A DNA stretch of 64,000 nucleotides from contig OY804576.1 in the NCBI GenBank assembly GCA_963680875.1, forward strand, positions 75,087,668 through 75,151,667. The letters are read 5' to 3'. Positions 33,000 through 43,488 of this stretch are shown one piece after another (position 1 is the stretch's first letter; every line of letters starts with the position of its first letter). Under the pieces are notes generated by a model. The model was not told the DNA's origin, ran no database searches, and saw nothing but the letters and a program-made list of their open reading frames with translations. This DNA comes from Bathymodiolus brooksi. Its lineage: Eukaryota; Mollusca; Bivalvia; Mytilida; Modiolidae. The position numbers were made by a program, and so were the translations under genes.

Positions 33000-34755
33000 T
33001 ATGTCACTAGGCACTAGTTGGAAATGCGTATCCAACATAAAAAAAATATCACAAAGCAAATAGACAAAATACAGTAGGTATGAAAAATGTTGAAAGAGTA
33101 ATAGAAATTAACATTCAATATGGTGGTATCAGAACAACATGATCACTACATTACTTATTAAGTAATATCCCGCGTTCCCTATTGATTGATATCGTATCAT
33201 CTATTTCAATTTATTCAATATTTAATGAACTAAATTCTAGTTAATAGCCACGTCTTTAACGCAATTAAATATTAAAAAGGAACAACTTTCCGCAAGGCAA
33301 AATTCGCACCAAAGTGGAGATAATTCATTTAACGTTAGGAAGAGAATGAAAAGAATCGTTTATACTAGTATTGAAATGTAGAACTAGTAATAAATAAATA
33401 TTGAATAATTGGCAAAGATCTGTTACCAATTGTTCCATAACCATATGGAGATGTTAATTATTTTTAGCATAATGAAATAGACAATTTTGTTCCTTTCATA
33501 TAAATATACATGTACTAGATATCAGACTGCTATTTATTCATTGCTATTGTTATTGATTCTTTGTACGATGCGTCTTTTTTGTAATAAAAGTCATTTTATT
33601 TTGCTATTTTATATTGTTATCTTCTTTCTTTTTCATGTGAAGCATATTTACACAGGTAACGTTGCATTGAAACGAAATTTTACGATAAGTTTGTTTTTAA
33701 ATATCTTAATTCGTTTTAATAATAAAGTACTGTCTTTTGAGTAAATATGTTCACAATTCATTTAATAGGTTGAAAATTAAAACAAAATGTATTGTCATAC
33801 ATTTTTACTTCAGTGTTAAAATTCATTAATTCGTGAAATTTATTATCTATTCATAATGACAAATATAAACAGAAGAAAATAAACAAAGAAAGAAAACAAC
33901 AACATTATTCTCAAATACGATTTTAGCTGAAATAATTTAGTCACAAAATCCCCATTTTGTTCTAGTCACCATATCCGTTTTTGCCTCCCTTTTTTTTTGT
34001 CTCTTTTAAATTAAAAGTTAAAATGATAAAATGTATTCAGAATTAAGTACAAAACATCAATCAAAAGGCATCAAAGATTCCTAAGATTAATTTAGAAATG
34101 TCAGGACACAAATTACAAGCATAGTACTAATGCATACTGTCTCCGGGGGAATTTTTATGATATGCATTACAATAATGTTGACAGTAAATGCACCCCCTGT
34201 GTCACAAAATTGTAGTTTCAATTCCATTTTCTTCAAATGTTAATGAAAATGACTGTATTAAAATCATTCAGCTGAATAATAATGACAACTATTTGTTAGT
34301 TTCTAAATGTTACCATTCATTGTATATTTTTTACATAACTTTTTTTTTCTCTCTTTTCATTTTCTGTATCAAAATTTGTACTACATATAAAGTCTACAAG
34401 CATTTTGATAAAAATATATTCTTAAAAAAATAAACCTACCTTTTGATGCAAAATCTGTAAAATATATATGAACAAAATGTATCCTCAGTTGTAAAAAGTT
34501 GGTCTTTGATAGTCAATTTTATCCAAACAAAAATGTTCTTCTTTTGAATTTTATCCTTTTTTTTAATTTATTTTAGTGTAAGAATTTTTTTTTCTCCGAA
34601 AAAAGAATCTCCTTTGTTTTGCCCGCTTTCTCGTCTTTACCGCTTATTTGGATCTCACAGACCGTAATTTATGAAAGACTACTCCATATACAACTGTACA
34701 TACTATAGAAGCTGCTGCTATCGCCTACACTGAGATTATGAATTATAAATGAAAC
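33000..34755. other. AT-rich DNA without recognised features
   Basis: ORFs at 33487-33744 and 34188-34433 are AT-driven, rich in Phe/Ile/Leu/Lys and have no motif. Confidence 0.5.
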
Positions 34756-34761
34756 CGCCCA

Positions 34762-34857
34762 ATGGATTGCTGGAACAGCGAAAGCCTGATGGATGTCCAC
34801 AGAGGATATGGTAGTGAAAAGCCTACTCGATGTTGCAATTGTGTTAATTTTCCGTGA
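34762..34857 (+). CDS. Small Cys-containing ORF, 31 codons
   Basis: MDCWNSESLMDVHRGYGSEK, then PTRCCNCVNFP and TGA. The residue mix is coding-like for such AT-rich DNA. The opposite strand is open for 74 codons over the same stretch (34669-34893), so strand and reality are both uncertain. It lies just left of the 2.8-kb duplicated block. Confidence 0.15.
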   Translation: MDCWNSESLMDVHRGYGSEKPTRCCNCVNFP

Positions 34858-35167
34858 AAATTCAATCACATAAAAGACTGACAAATCATGCAACGTTTAC
34901 TTTTATTTATTGATAAAATTGATACTTATAATTATTGGCATACTTTATTTCTATTGGTTATTCATCGGAAATAGATAAATCATATAGGTTTAAGTAATGT
35001 TGAGATTTTTTTTACGATGCCTAAAATAAGGAAGTAACTGATTATTAAAGATTGACAAAAATCAATACGAAAAACAAAAACAAAATATATATATTTCACA
35101 AATAAAGTGTAATAACTATTTGTCATGCTGATAATAATAATAATAATAATAATATTTTTGTTTTTTG

Positions 35168-35415
35168 TTTGCTTGATGGTGTTTAATGCCACTTTCAACA
35201 ATATTTCAGTTATATCGTGGTGGTCAGTTTTATTGGTGGAGGAAACCGGAGGACCCGGAGAAAACCACCGACCTGTCGCAAGTCATTGATAAACTTCATC
35301 ACATAATGTTGTACACCTCGCCGTGATCGAGATTCGAACTCACATCAGTGGTAATAGACACTGATTGCACAGGTAGATGTAAATCCAACTACCATGCGAT
35401 CACGACCACAACGGT
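35168..35415 (-). mobile_element. Bivalve SINE, type 1, full length
   Basis: 'ggtgtttaatgccactttca' to 'gatcacgaccacaacggtcc', with the middle 'ggaggaaaccggaggacccg'. It lies between two (TAA)n tracts. Confidence 0.92.
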
Positions 35416-35420
35416 CCCTC

Positions 35421-35426
35421 ATGCTG

Positions 35427-35469
<43 letters not shown>

Positions 35470-35480
35470 TAATAATAGAT
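35421..35480 (+). repeat. (TAA)n microsatellite
   Basis: About 15 TAA units with one interruption; a shorter tract lies at 35130-35153 on the other side of the SINE. Confidence 0.95.
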
Positions 35481-35749
35481 AAACAAATAATGTACGTTTC
35501 TATTTCCTCTCTCACATTGTTAATGATTGCATTTTCTTTCGTTTCAGTTTTAGGTAATCAGATGTCAAGATACATTTGTGTATTGTCTTACTTTTCTTAA
35601 GAAATGTTTTATATTAATCTGGTTGGAACTGCGTAAGAACTCTATCTAATCTATCTAATTTAGAAATTGCTTTCTTCCCATTTATGTGTAATAGATAAAA
35701 AAGATTCTTTTAATATGACATTTCTCTATTCGATCCTAACTCATATATG

Positions 35750-35940
35750 ACTAGTGGTTCAGAAACTGTGTTCACCGTCGGCTTTTAACAGGACTCGTGT
35801 CGCTCAATCTTTAGTTTTATGTGTAGTTTTTGGTAGATCGTTGTTTGTCCTTTTGTCTTTTTCCGCCATTGTATTGTCTGTTGCTCTTTGATTTACGACA
35901 TCTGAATACCCCTTTGGTATCTTCAAACCGTTCTTATACA
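35750..35940 (-). repeat. DR-A copy with a single 35-bp unit
   Basis: Reverse DR-A: 'gactagtggttcagaaactg' to 'cccctttggtatcttcaaac'. It has only one 35-bp unit, in contrast with the six in the duplicate at 38598-38807. Confidence 0.9.
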
Positions 35941-36351
35941 AGTAGATAGCAATTTAGTGTATGTAAATTTACCATATATAACAATAAGTAATACTCAATT
36001 CTTAGATTGACTTCCTCTTTCATATCAAACTGTTTGAATATAAGAAAAGATTTGCTATAATTATTATAGCGTTTTATACTGTAACTATTATGATTTGTTC
36101 CACTACATGCATATTATGTTATTGTGTATTATCATATATTCTGAGCCTTAACCATTTATTGTTGATGAATTTGTGCTAATAAAGTATTTGTATTTGTATT
36201 TGTATAACAAAAAATCAGAATATCAAACGCGTTTCTTTGTAGCAAGTACTTAATGTGACAAGAGGGAGGGGATATATATTTTGGGGTGTAATTTACTCTA
36301 TCTAATCTAGAAATTGCTTTCTTCCCATTTACTTAATCATTTCCTAAAACG

Positions 36352-36570
36352 TAGAGGGGCCGTCGTGACCGTGATCGTATGGTAGTTGGATTTATAGCTC
36401 CCACTCAGGGCGAGGTGTACAACATTATGTGATAAAGTTTGTCAGTGTTTTGCGGCAGGTCAGTGGTTTTCTCTCGGTCCTAGGGTTTCCTCCATCAATA
36501 AAACTGACCGCCACAATATAACTGAAATATTGTTGAAAGTGGCGTCAAACACCATAAAACAAATAAATAA
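36352..36570 (+). mobile_element. Bivalve SINE, type 1, inserted after the duplication
   Basis: 'gaggggccgtcgtgaccgtg' to 'gtggcgtcaaacacc' with an A-rich end. The other duplicate (about 38998-39012) has the empty site 'cccaaaaagtgg'. Confidence 0.92.
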
Positions 36571-36771
36571 CGAACTTAAAAAGCGGTTAATATCTTTCAT
36601 TTCAATTATTCGTCAAGTATTTCGAAATACCTAAAAACTATAAAACTAAGAAAAAAAAAGCTTAAACAATGATGGTCAACAATTCTACCAATATTAACAA
36701 AAGTATACAACCAGATCTCAAATCAGTTCATTGAACACAAAAAAGATCACGACATTTGTCGATGGAAATCT

Positions 36772-36996
36772 CTATGTCCCCGCTTGGTACAGGCACACGG
36801 ATGTGGCCGGGTTAAATCGCTTAATGAGATCACAACGCTCTTGATAAATGGATTTTTCCAACGTCAATACAGATATAAACAACATAAGTAATCTGTCAGA
36901 ACGTGTCATGGTCGTCATCATAATTTGCAGATCATTACGGATTTCTTCCTTGTCTCCGCAGTTTATAGACATGTCCTCGATGTAACTATTAGACAT
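36772..36996 (-). CDS. Duplicated ORF, copy 1 (unrecognised)
   Basis: 74 codons from MSNSYIEDMSINCGDKEEIR through a segment with RSDRLLMLFISVLTLEKS and QERCDLIKRFNPATSV to a TAG. The sister frame at 39125-39403 differs by four substitutions in 225 bp (three change the residue) and reads TGG at this stop, so it continues 18 codons. Codon use is mixed, with CGT/GCC-type codons unusual here. The C-terminal part overlaps a DR-C/D-like segment ('cttggtacaggc'), so the frame may belong to a repeat. The 3:1 replacement pattern does not suggest strong constraint. No family recognised. Confidence 0.35.
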   Translation of the reverse strand: MSNSYIEDMSINCGDKEEIRNDLQIMMTTMTRSDRLLMLFISVLTLEKSIYQERCDLIKRFNPATSVCLYQAGT

Positions 36997-37234
36997 AATT
37001 TGTGAGTGATGACGTCGATGTCATGATGTATGATGTATTTCACGTTAGCAATTTTTCAACATTGTCATAGCGAGAACAAGTTATTTTTAGATGAGATTAT
37101 GATAATATCTGCTGTGTACTAAACCAACACGCTTAGTTTGATTTTTATAATGCTAGATCACTGAAATAACAGTTCATGGGTATATATGTCGCTCAACTGC
37201 GTACTTAACGCAAAAGCAGCAAATATGAATGTTA

Positions 37235-37335
37235 TTTTCTTTTGGTTTACTCGACTGGGATTGAACCAACCACATTACCACACTCCTCATGGTCAGTTCA
37301 CTTACCATCACTACACAACCGAGGAGCCGGTTTTA
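37235..37335 (-). other. tRNA-like segment, copy 1
   Basis: On the minus strand 'ggctcctcggttgtgtagtg' resembles the 5' part of a tRNA (A box), and 'ggttggttcaatccc' fits a B box. The arms do not fold into a full cloverleaf. It looks like a tRNA-Asp-derived SINE head or pseudogene; the other copy is at 39700-39785. Confidence 0.6.
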
Positions 37336-37341
37336 ACATTT

Positions 37342-37371
37342 CATTTTTTTTTTTTTTTTTTTTTTTTTTTT
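37342..37371 (+). repeat. Poly-T tract of about 30
   Basis: An uninterrupted T run next to the tRNA-like segment; absent from the sister duplicate. Confidence 0.95.
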
Positions 37372-37957
37372 GTGTGGGAGTTGTACGTTATACTCTTCTA
37401 TTGTTGTATCATTTTGATTTCCGTATCAATTTTGTTGTTTAGTTTATTCGGATTGTGATTATACTGTTCCTTCTTATTTGTTGAAATTTAACTTAACTCA
37501 CTCGTCATTCAAAAGAAATCTATTGCACATTATTTTGTTGCTAATGTATTGCAATTTGTTGAATTTTCACCATGTGAATAATACATATTATGTGCAATTC
37601 ATTACATAATAACTAAATAAGTGCATTTTTAAGTGAAAAACGTTGTAAATGCATGGGGCATATTTATGTATCTTATGTCCATTGGAAAATATAGGTGCAG
37701 GGATATATAAATACTCATAGAAGTTACATTTATAATTCTTGGCATAATTTATTTCTATTGGTTATTCATCGGAAATATAGATAAATCATATTGGTTTAAA
37801 CAAAATGTCGAGATTTTTTTGGCTAAAATAAGGAGGTAATTGGTTATTAAAGATTGACAAAAATCAATACGGAAAATAATATAAATATATCACAAATAGG
37901 GTGTAATAACTATTTGTCATGCTGATTATAATAATAATGATAATATTCATAGGGTAA

Positions 37958-38018
37958 GGGTTATTGTGTTTAATGCCACCTTCAACACTATTTCAGTTAT
38001 ATCATGGTGGTCAGTTTA
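37958..38018 (-). mobile_element. Type 1 SINE tail, remnant of the 35168 SINE duplicate
   Basis: 'gtgtttaatgccaccttcaa' to 'tcatggtggtcagttt'. The rest of this SINE is lost; it is interrupted by the type 2 SINE. Confidence 0.85.
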
Positions 38019-38205
38019 ATTGATTTAATTTGATTTATTGTGTTTAACGCCACTTTCAACACTATTTCAACTATATCATGGCGATCAGCTTTAGCTTTAG
38101 TGGTGGAAGAAGCCGGAGTACCTGGAGAGAACCACCGACCATGGGCAAGCAACTGGTAAACTTTATCACTTGCAGCTGCGAGTCGAGTGCACTCGTTTTG
38201 GTCAG
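38019..38205 (-). mobile_element. Bivalve SINE type 2, 5'-truncated, nested
   Basis: Minus-strand type 2 body and tail ('gtgtttaacgccactttcaa' to 'agtcgagtgcactcg'). It is flanked by GGTCAGTTTAAT on both sides (about 38009-38020 and 38200-38211), a target duplication inside the older SINE. Confidence 0.9.
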
Positions 38206-38429
38206 TTTAATAATAATAATAAAATTGTACGTTTCTATTTTCTCTCACATTGTTAATGATTGCATTTTCTTTCGTTTCTGTTTTAGGTAATCAGATGTCA
38301 AGATACATTTGTGTATTGTCTTACTTTTCCTTAAGAAATGTTTTACATTAATCTGGTTGGAACTGCGTTCCTATTATGTGTAATAATTTTTTTTTATCAT
38401 AATATGACATTTCGCTATCCGATCCTAAC

Positions 38430-38820
38430 TCATATGACTAGTGGGTTAAAACTGTTTATCCTTCCGAAGCACACGAGTTCACCGCCGGTTATTAGCAGGG
38501 TTCGTGTTACTCAAACTTTAGCTTTATGTGTAGTGTTTTGTAGATAATTGTTTGTCCTTTGGTTTTTTTCCCTCGCCATTGTAGTCTCTCCTTCTTCGAT
38601 TTACGGCTTCTGATTACCCCTTTAGTATCTTAGATTTACGGCTTCTGATTACCCCTTTGGTATCTTAGATTTACGACTTCTGATTACCCCTTTGGTATCT
38701 TAGATTTACGACTTCTGATTACCTCTTTGGCATCTTAGATTTACGGCTTCTGATTACTCCTTTGGTATCTTAGATTTACGGCTTCTGATTACCCCTTTGG
38801 TATCTTCAAACCTTTCTTTT
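38430..38820 (-). repeat. DR-A copy with expanded 35-bp array
   Basis: Body 'catatgactagtgggttaaa', 'gttcgtgttactcaaacttt' and 'ttgtagataattgtttgtcc', followed by the array and 'atcttcaaacctttc'. Confidence 0.92.
38598..38807 (-). repeat. 35-bp minisatellite, six units
   Basis: Six exact 35-bp periods starting at 38598, 38633, 38668, 38703, 38738 and 38773. It has the same unit as the 25851-27005 array, on the opposite strand. Confidence 0.97.
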
Positions 38821-39124
38821 AAAAGTAAAGAGCAATTTAGCGTTTGTAAAGTTACCATATTTGCAATAAATCAGGATATAAAACAAATTGTTTCTTTGTA
38901 CCAAGTACTCAATGTGACAAGAGAGGGATATATATTTTGTGGGGTAATTTACTCTATCTAATTTACAAATTGCTTTTTTTCCCATTTACATAATAATTTC
39001 CCAAAAAGTGGAAAACATCTTTCATATATTAAATAATTCGTGAAGCAATAAAACTATGAAAAGAAAGTTTAAACAATGATGGTCAACAATTCTACCAATA
39101 TTAACAAAATTATACAACCAGATC

Positions 39125-39403
39125 TCAAATCAGTTCATTGAACACAAAAAAGATCACGACATTTGTCGAAGGAAATCTCCATGTCCCCGCTTGGTACAGG
39201 CACACGGATGTGGCCGGGTTAAATCGCTTAATGAGATCACAACGCTCTTGATAATTGGATTTTTCCAACGTCAATACAGATATAAACAACATAAGTAATC
39301 TGTCAGAACCTGTCATGGTCGTCATCATAATTTCTAGATCATTACGGATTTCTTCCTTGTCTCCGCAGTTTATAGACATGTCCTCGATGTAACTATTAGA
39401 CAT
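39125..39403 (-). CDS. Duplicated ORF, copy 2 (unrecognised)
   Basis: 92 codons, the paralogue of 36772-36996. The N-terminus is identical through GDKEEIRNDL; it then differs at three residues and reads through the copy 1 stop to end WRFPSTNVVIFFVFNELI. See copy 1 for limits. Confidence 0.35.
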   Translation of the reverse strand: MSNSYIEDMSINCGDKEEIRNDLEIMMTTMTGSDRLLMLFISVLTLEKSNYQERCDLIKRFNPATSVCLYQAGTWRFPSTNVVIFFVFNELI

Positions 39404-39699
39404 ATTTTGTGAATGATGTCGTCGATGTCATGAGAGGTGTCATATATGAAGCAGGTAATATTGACTTTTCGAGCGAGTGATTGTTGTTTAACGCCACGTG
39501 ATCAATGTGTCAGTTATCTCATAACGAGAACAAATTATGTTTCGATGAGATTATGATACTATCTGCTTTGTACTAAACCAACACGCTTAGTTTGATAGTT
39601 TATAATGCTAGCTCACTGAAGCAACAGTTCATGGGTATATATGTCGCTCAACTGCGTGCTTAACGCAAAAGCAGCAAATATGAATTTTATTTTCTTTGG

Positions 39700-39785
39700 T
39701 TTGACAGGGGATTGAACCAACCACATTACCACACTCGTGGTCAGTGTACTTACTATCATTACACAACCGAGGAGCCGGCTTTAAC
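39700..39785 (-). other. tRNA-like segment, copy 2
   Basis: Minus-strand 'ggctcctcggttgtgtaatg' and 'ggttggttcaatcccc'; more compact than copy 1 because of small deletions. Confidence 0.6.
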
Positions 39786-40084
39786 ATTTCAAAAAACTTG
39801 GTCTGATGGCTGAGTTTGTATTGGGGTTAACGTCGTACATTATGCTCTACTATTTTGTATCATTTTGATTTTGTTTCATTTTTATTGTTTTGTCTATTAG
39901 GATTATGATTTCTTACTCTCCTCTCTGCTTTGTTTAAAATTTATTTTACTCATTCATCATCCATTCAAAAGAAATCTATTGCACATAATATTGTTGTTAA
40001 TGTATTGTAATTTATTACATTCTCACCATGTGAACAACAAATATTATTTACAATTCTTTACATAACAAATAAATAAGGGCTTTA

Positions 40085-40390
40085 TGTATAGGAGAATGTC
40101 CAAGTAACTCTCCATTCCTTAAAAATAATGGAGCCGAGGCCCCGAAGGGTCCGAGGCCCATTGTTTTTAAGGAATGGAGAGATACGAGGACATTCTCCAA
40201 CTTAAAATCCACCCATTGCACTTTATTAATTGTATTAATTATTAATCTTGTAACAAAAAAAAAGTCTGTGTATATTATCTAAAGTATAAAGAGAACAATA
40301 ACTCCGCCTCTGTCCACATTGTTCATAACTCTCCATTCCTTGAAAATAATGGAGAGTTTAGACAATAGATTACATCACAGGTGGATTTTA
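40085..40390. mobile_element. Hairpin-bearing insertion in duplicate 2
   Basis: Absent from copy 1, where 'gcatttttaagtg' is continuous. It begins with a hairpin at 40091-40198 (arms 'ggagaatgtcc' and 'ggacattctcc', and 'ctccattccttaaaaataat' with its complement). It later repeats 'ctccattccttgaaaataat' and ends 'ggtggatttt', the complement of 'aaaatccacc' at 40204. Confidence 0.85.
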
Positions 40391-40504
40391 ATAAGTGAAA
40401 AACGTTATAAATGTATGGGACATATTCATCTCTTTTGTGTCCATTCTGAATGCAGTGGAAAATATAGGTGCAGGAATATATATAATATATAAATATTCAC
40501 CCCT

Positions 40505-40915
40505 TTTTGTATTCATGGTATATTATTAAGGAAATAATATTACATAGGTTTAATGATGACGTTCGCCCCTTTTGTCGTCTTGATCAATTATTAAAGGTAT
40601 AAGATTGTAGGTGTACATAGGTACTACCCATCCTTGTGTCGTCATGATGAATTATTAAGAGAATAATATTGCAAGTACTCAGGTTCTTTATTCTCTTTAT
40701 TTTAAGCAATATTTATTTTATGAAATTTTCAACGTACAATTGTTCACTTACATAATTATACATATAATTACAATGACCAATGGGAGTCAGAAGCAAGTTG
40801 TGAGACTTATTTAAATCTGTTTCTCTAAATGTCTCCTCTTTGTCATCATGGTAAATTATTGAATGAAGAACTTTGTAAGTACAATGGTAGTATTCATCTC
40901 TTTGTCACGATAGTT
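40505..40915 (+). repeat. Decayed tandem repeat, unit roughly 90 bp
   Basis: Recurring order 'ccttttg/tgtcgtc(t/a)tgat(c/g)a', 'attattaa(g/a)', 'aataatatt(a/g)ca' and 'gtac', in about four diverged units. Confidence 0.6.
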
Positions 40916-40919
40916 TTAG

Positions 40920-41080
40920 GGTTATAGTTATTTTCAACAATGTTTCATTTATAACATGGCGATCATTTCTATTGGTTGGAGTAACAGGAGGCGACTACAA
41001 AACTGCCTCAATGTACTGACAAATGTTATCACATAAAATGTATGGAATTCTCCTCGTCATGAGCGGGAAGCATCTACACT
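40920..41080 (-). mobile_element. Bivalve SINE, diverged
   Basis: 'ttttcaacaatgtttcattt', 'atggcgatcatttctattgg' and 'gacaaatgttatcacataaa' in type 1 order; the head is missing. Confidence 0.7.
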
Positions 41081-41214
41081 GGCATGTTTTATTATATATA
41101 TTTAAGCTTGTGTTTGCAGTTCCTAATTTGGCTAATTTATTAAAACTAAGGACAATTTCCTCCCCAATCATGCATTGTATGTAACCACAGCAGATTCTGG
41201 TTATGCTGTTTAGG

Positions 41215-41315
41215 CACATTGGCTTACTTGGCCTAAAATACTTTTTTTTTGGGGGGGGGGGGGGGGGCTTTCCGACTTTTTGGCTACGAGTGTACCTTAC
41301 GAAAGAGTTCTGCTA
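41215..41315 (+). repeat. DR-E copy containing a T9-G19 tract
   Basis: 'cttggcctaaaatact', then about nine T and nineteen G, then 'ctttccgactttttggctac' and 'gagtgtacc'. The homopolymer replaces the 'tttaaattat' seen in other DR-E copies. Confidence 0.75.
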
Positions 41316-41529
41316 ACGCGCAAGGAGCATGGTGCTCTCCAAACACGTTACCTAATATTGTCCACAGTCATGCTCCCCTTATTATAACATGACAACGCTC
41401 AACAATAAAGCATCCCGTATCCGGCAATTGTGGATTCGACGTGTAGCTCTGTCATCTTATGAAAAGAAAGCTTAAACAGTGATGGTCAACAATTCCACCA
41501 ATATCAACGAAACGAACAATCACCTTTCA

Positions 41530-41640
41530 CTGAACACAAAAAGACCACGACATATAACGTTTTAATTCCAGGCACTGGCTATTGAGAGACACAAATATAT
41601 AGCGGTGTTAAATCGGTTAATTTCCAACCCTCCCTAATGT
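41530..41640 (-). repeat. DR-C/D fragment
   Basis: 'cactgaacacaaaaagacca' and 'cggtgttaaatcggttaat' match 36735-36830. Confidence 0.6.
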
Positions 41641-41924
41641 ATTTTATTACAATATCTTTCTATTTATGACACCAATTCCCTTTACTTAAAAATGCATAAC
41701 AGCTCATTATAAGAGACACAACGGTCCAATAAAACGACTATGATTAATTGTTTACAAACATTTATATTAGAACATTAATGAAACATATTCAATAATAGAT
41801 AGTATTATTACCTTGCAGACATAAATTTGATGCATTGAAATATGCACCAGAAGCACAGTAACCTTTGGTTGTCCATCAGTGAACATACGAGTAAGAAGAA
41901 TTTAACTGGCTGTCACATTTTGTG

Positions 41925-42105
41925 CTTTTTGTTGTTTGTTTTTCTGTATGTATTATTTTTGTAGGGATTATATTTAATACATACATGCATATGTGTGTTG
42001 GGGGTATTGATTTTACGTCAGTTTCTACCATTTTTTTTTTATTGGATATTGGAATTGTTCGGACAGTGTGGTATTTTTTGCTTGTTTATCAATTTATTTC
42101 ATGTT
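41925..42105 (-). repeat. DR-C copy
   Basis: 'gtgtgttgggggtattgatt', 'tctaccatttttt' and 'ttggaattgttcggacagtg'. Confidence 0.75.
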
Positions 42106-42132
42106 TATATAAGCATTTCAATATTCGCACCA

Positions 42133-42400
42133 TTGCAGGAGCCGTTGTGGTCGTGATCGTATGGTAGTTGGATTTAAAACTACATGTGCAATCAGTGTTT
42201 ATCACCACTAAAGTTGTGAGTTCGAATCCCGCTCATGGCGAGGTGTACTCGAAGCAACATTATGTGCTCAACTGACAAGTTTGTCAGTGACTTGCGACAG
42301 GTCGGTGGTTTTTTTCCGCGTACTCCGGTTTCCTCCACAAATAAAACTGGCCGCCACGATACAACTGAAATATTGTTGATAAAGGCGTTAAGCACAAAAA
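42133..42400 (+). mobile_element. Bivalve SINE, type 1, full length
   Basis: 'gccgttgtggtcgtgatcgt', 'gtgagttcgaatcccgctca' (a good B box) and 'ctgaaatattgttgataaag', ending 'gcgttaagcac'. ORFs on both strands here are by-products. Confidence 0.93.
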
Positions 42401-43184
42401 CCCTTTCCTTAACCCGTACCATTGAACGAAGTGTTAATCGTTGTATAGCTTTTTGAAGCATTGATCTTTATATGACTACAGTTTTTATCCAAGAACTCCC
42501 AACTATACAAGATATGTCGTCTACAGATAATGACGATAATACCATGATGGCATAGTTCTGATAGAATGGACATTTGGCAGCGTGACCATGGAAGTTAATG
42601 ATCTCTTTTGCAGATTTCTAAAAGAGTTGGCACATTGTAGCCGTCCCATAAGACTAACTTTTCACATATGCACAGCCTTCTATTCTTTTCCAGCGGCAGT
42701 CAAAAGTCATCGCGTCGGTTGTCGCATTCCGCCCTCATTTCTATGTCTTTTTTATATAATTAAATATGCATGAAATATGTACCTCTTGGCGTTACGCAAC
42801 AATCAATTAAATACTCAATCAATCAAATTCTTTTCACGTATCTCTATTTATTTTTAGCAAAAATTACATGTTATCTTGTTGTGTAACCAATGACACAAGA
42901 CACTATGTTTGTTAGCTATACATTATTCTATAATTCTGTAACGGAACTAACATAATCTCCCTTAATCATTTCATTCTGGAAAATATTTTAAATTATTAAA
43001 GAAATCAATTCAGTAATACAGATGAAAATATTTTATTCCATATTGAAAATAAATGATGAACAGCCATTGATCATTCGTTCATTGACAACTCAGAATGTCA
43101 ACAATGTTTACGAAAAATCAAATGCATATCAATTAGATTAAGTCCATAAACAAGGGGCGGATTGGGATCCAATTGATCGGCTTA

Positions 43185-43265
43185 ACACCGACACACCTGC
43201 ATTTCCAAGGTAAAATGTCGTTAGTCTTTTTGTAATCAGTGAGTTAAGGTGAGATGCGACTGTTC
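43185..43265 (-). repeat. DR-D fragment
   Basis: 'acacctgcatttccaaggta', 'gtcgttagtctttttgtaat' and 'cagtgagttaagg' match 58960-59070. Confidence 0.6.
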
Positions 43266-43293
43266 GTTTTGTTCATATTGATGGAAATTTTTT

Positions 43294-43488
43294 TTAAACT
43301 GACAGCAGCCCTAAAAGAATCGTCGCAATTTGTTGTGTTGCTCTTGCGCATGCGTACACCATCGTTGCGAGCATATCCGTACTTGAATCCTTTATTCTTA
43401 AGAGTCTATAATAATTACTTCCGTTTTCACAGATCATATCCTGCAGTTTCTGTATTGGTTCTTTATGAATACCGAATAGACCACACAA
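43294..43488 (-). CDS. Ambiguous ORF open on both strands
   Basis: The minus strand encodes about 64 codons with mixed residue use (KLQDMICENGSNYYRLLRIK, then DSSTDMLATMVYACARATQQ). The plus strand is open over 43254-43502 as well. The pocket is GC-richer than its flanks. No motif or splice signal decides between them, and both may be chance. Confidence 0.18.
   Translation of the reverse strand: MCGLFGIHKEPIQKLQDMICENGSNYYRLLRIKDSSTDMLATMVYACARATQQIATILLGLLSV

Larger units (their letters stand above)
34921..37730 (+). repeat. 2.8-kb tandem segmental duplication, copy 1
   Basis: Shares ordered blocks with 37731-40500: 'ttggttattcatcggaaata', 'attaaagattgacaaaaatc', '(TAA)n', a DR-A copy, a conserved minus-strand ORF, a tRNA-like segment and 'gaaaatataggtgcaggga'. 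Copy 1 alone carries the SINE at 36352-36570 and the poly-T at 37342. Confidence 0.95.
37731..40500 (+). repeat. 2.8-kb tandem segmental duplication, copy 2
   Basis: Follows copy 1 directly. Private changes are a nested SINE at 38018-38205, the expansion of a 35-bp unit to six copies, and a hairpin-bearing insertion at about 40085-40390. Confidence 0.95.

Noticed and set aside
42582..42773. Exon after the acceptor 'ctcttttgcag'
   Set aside because: The frame is open, but the peptide is basic/hydrophobic without motif and no partner exon is visible.
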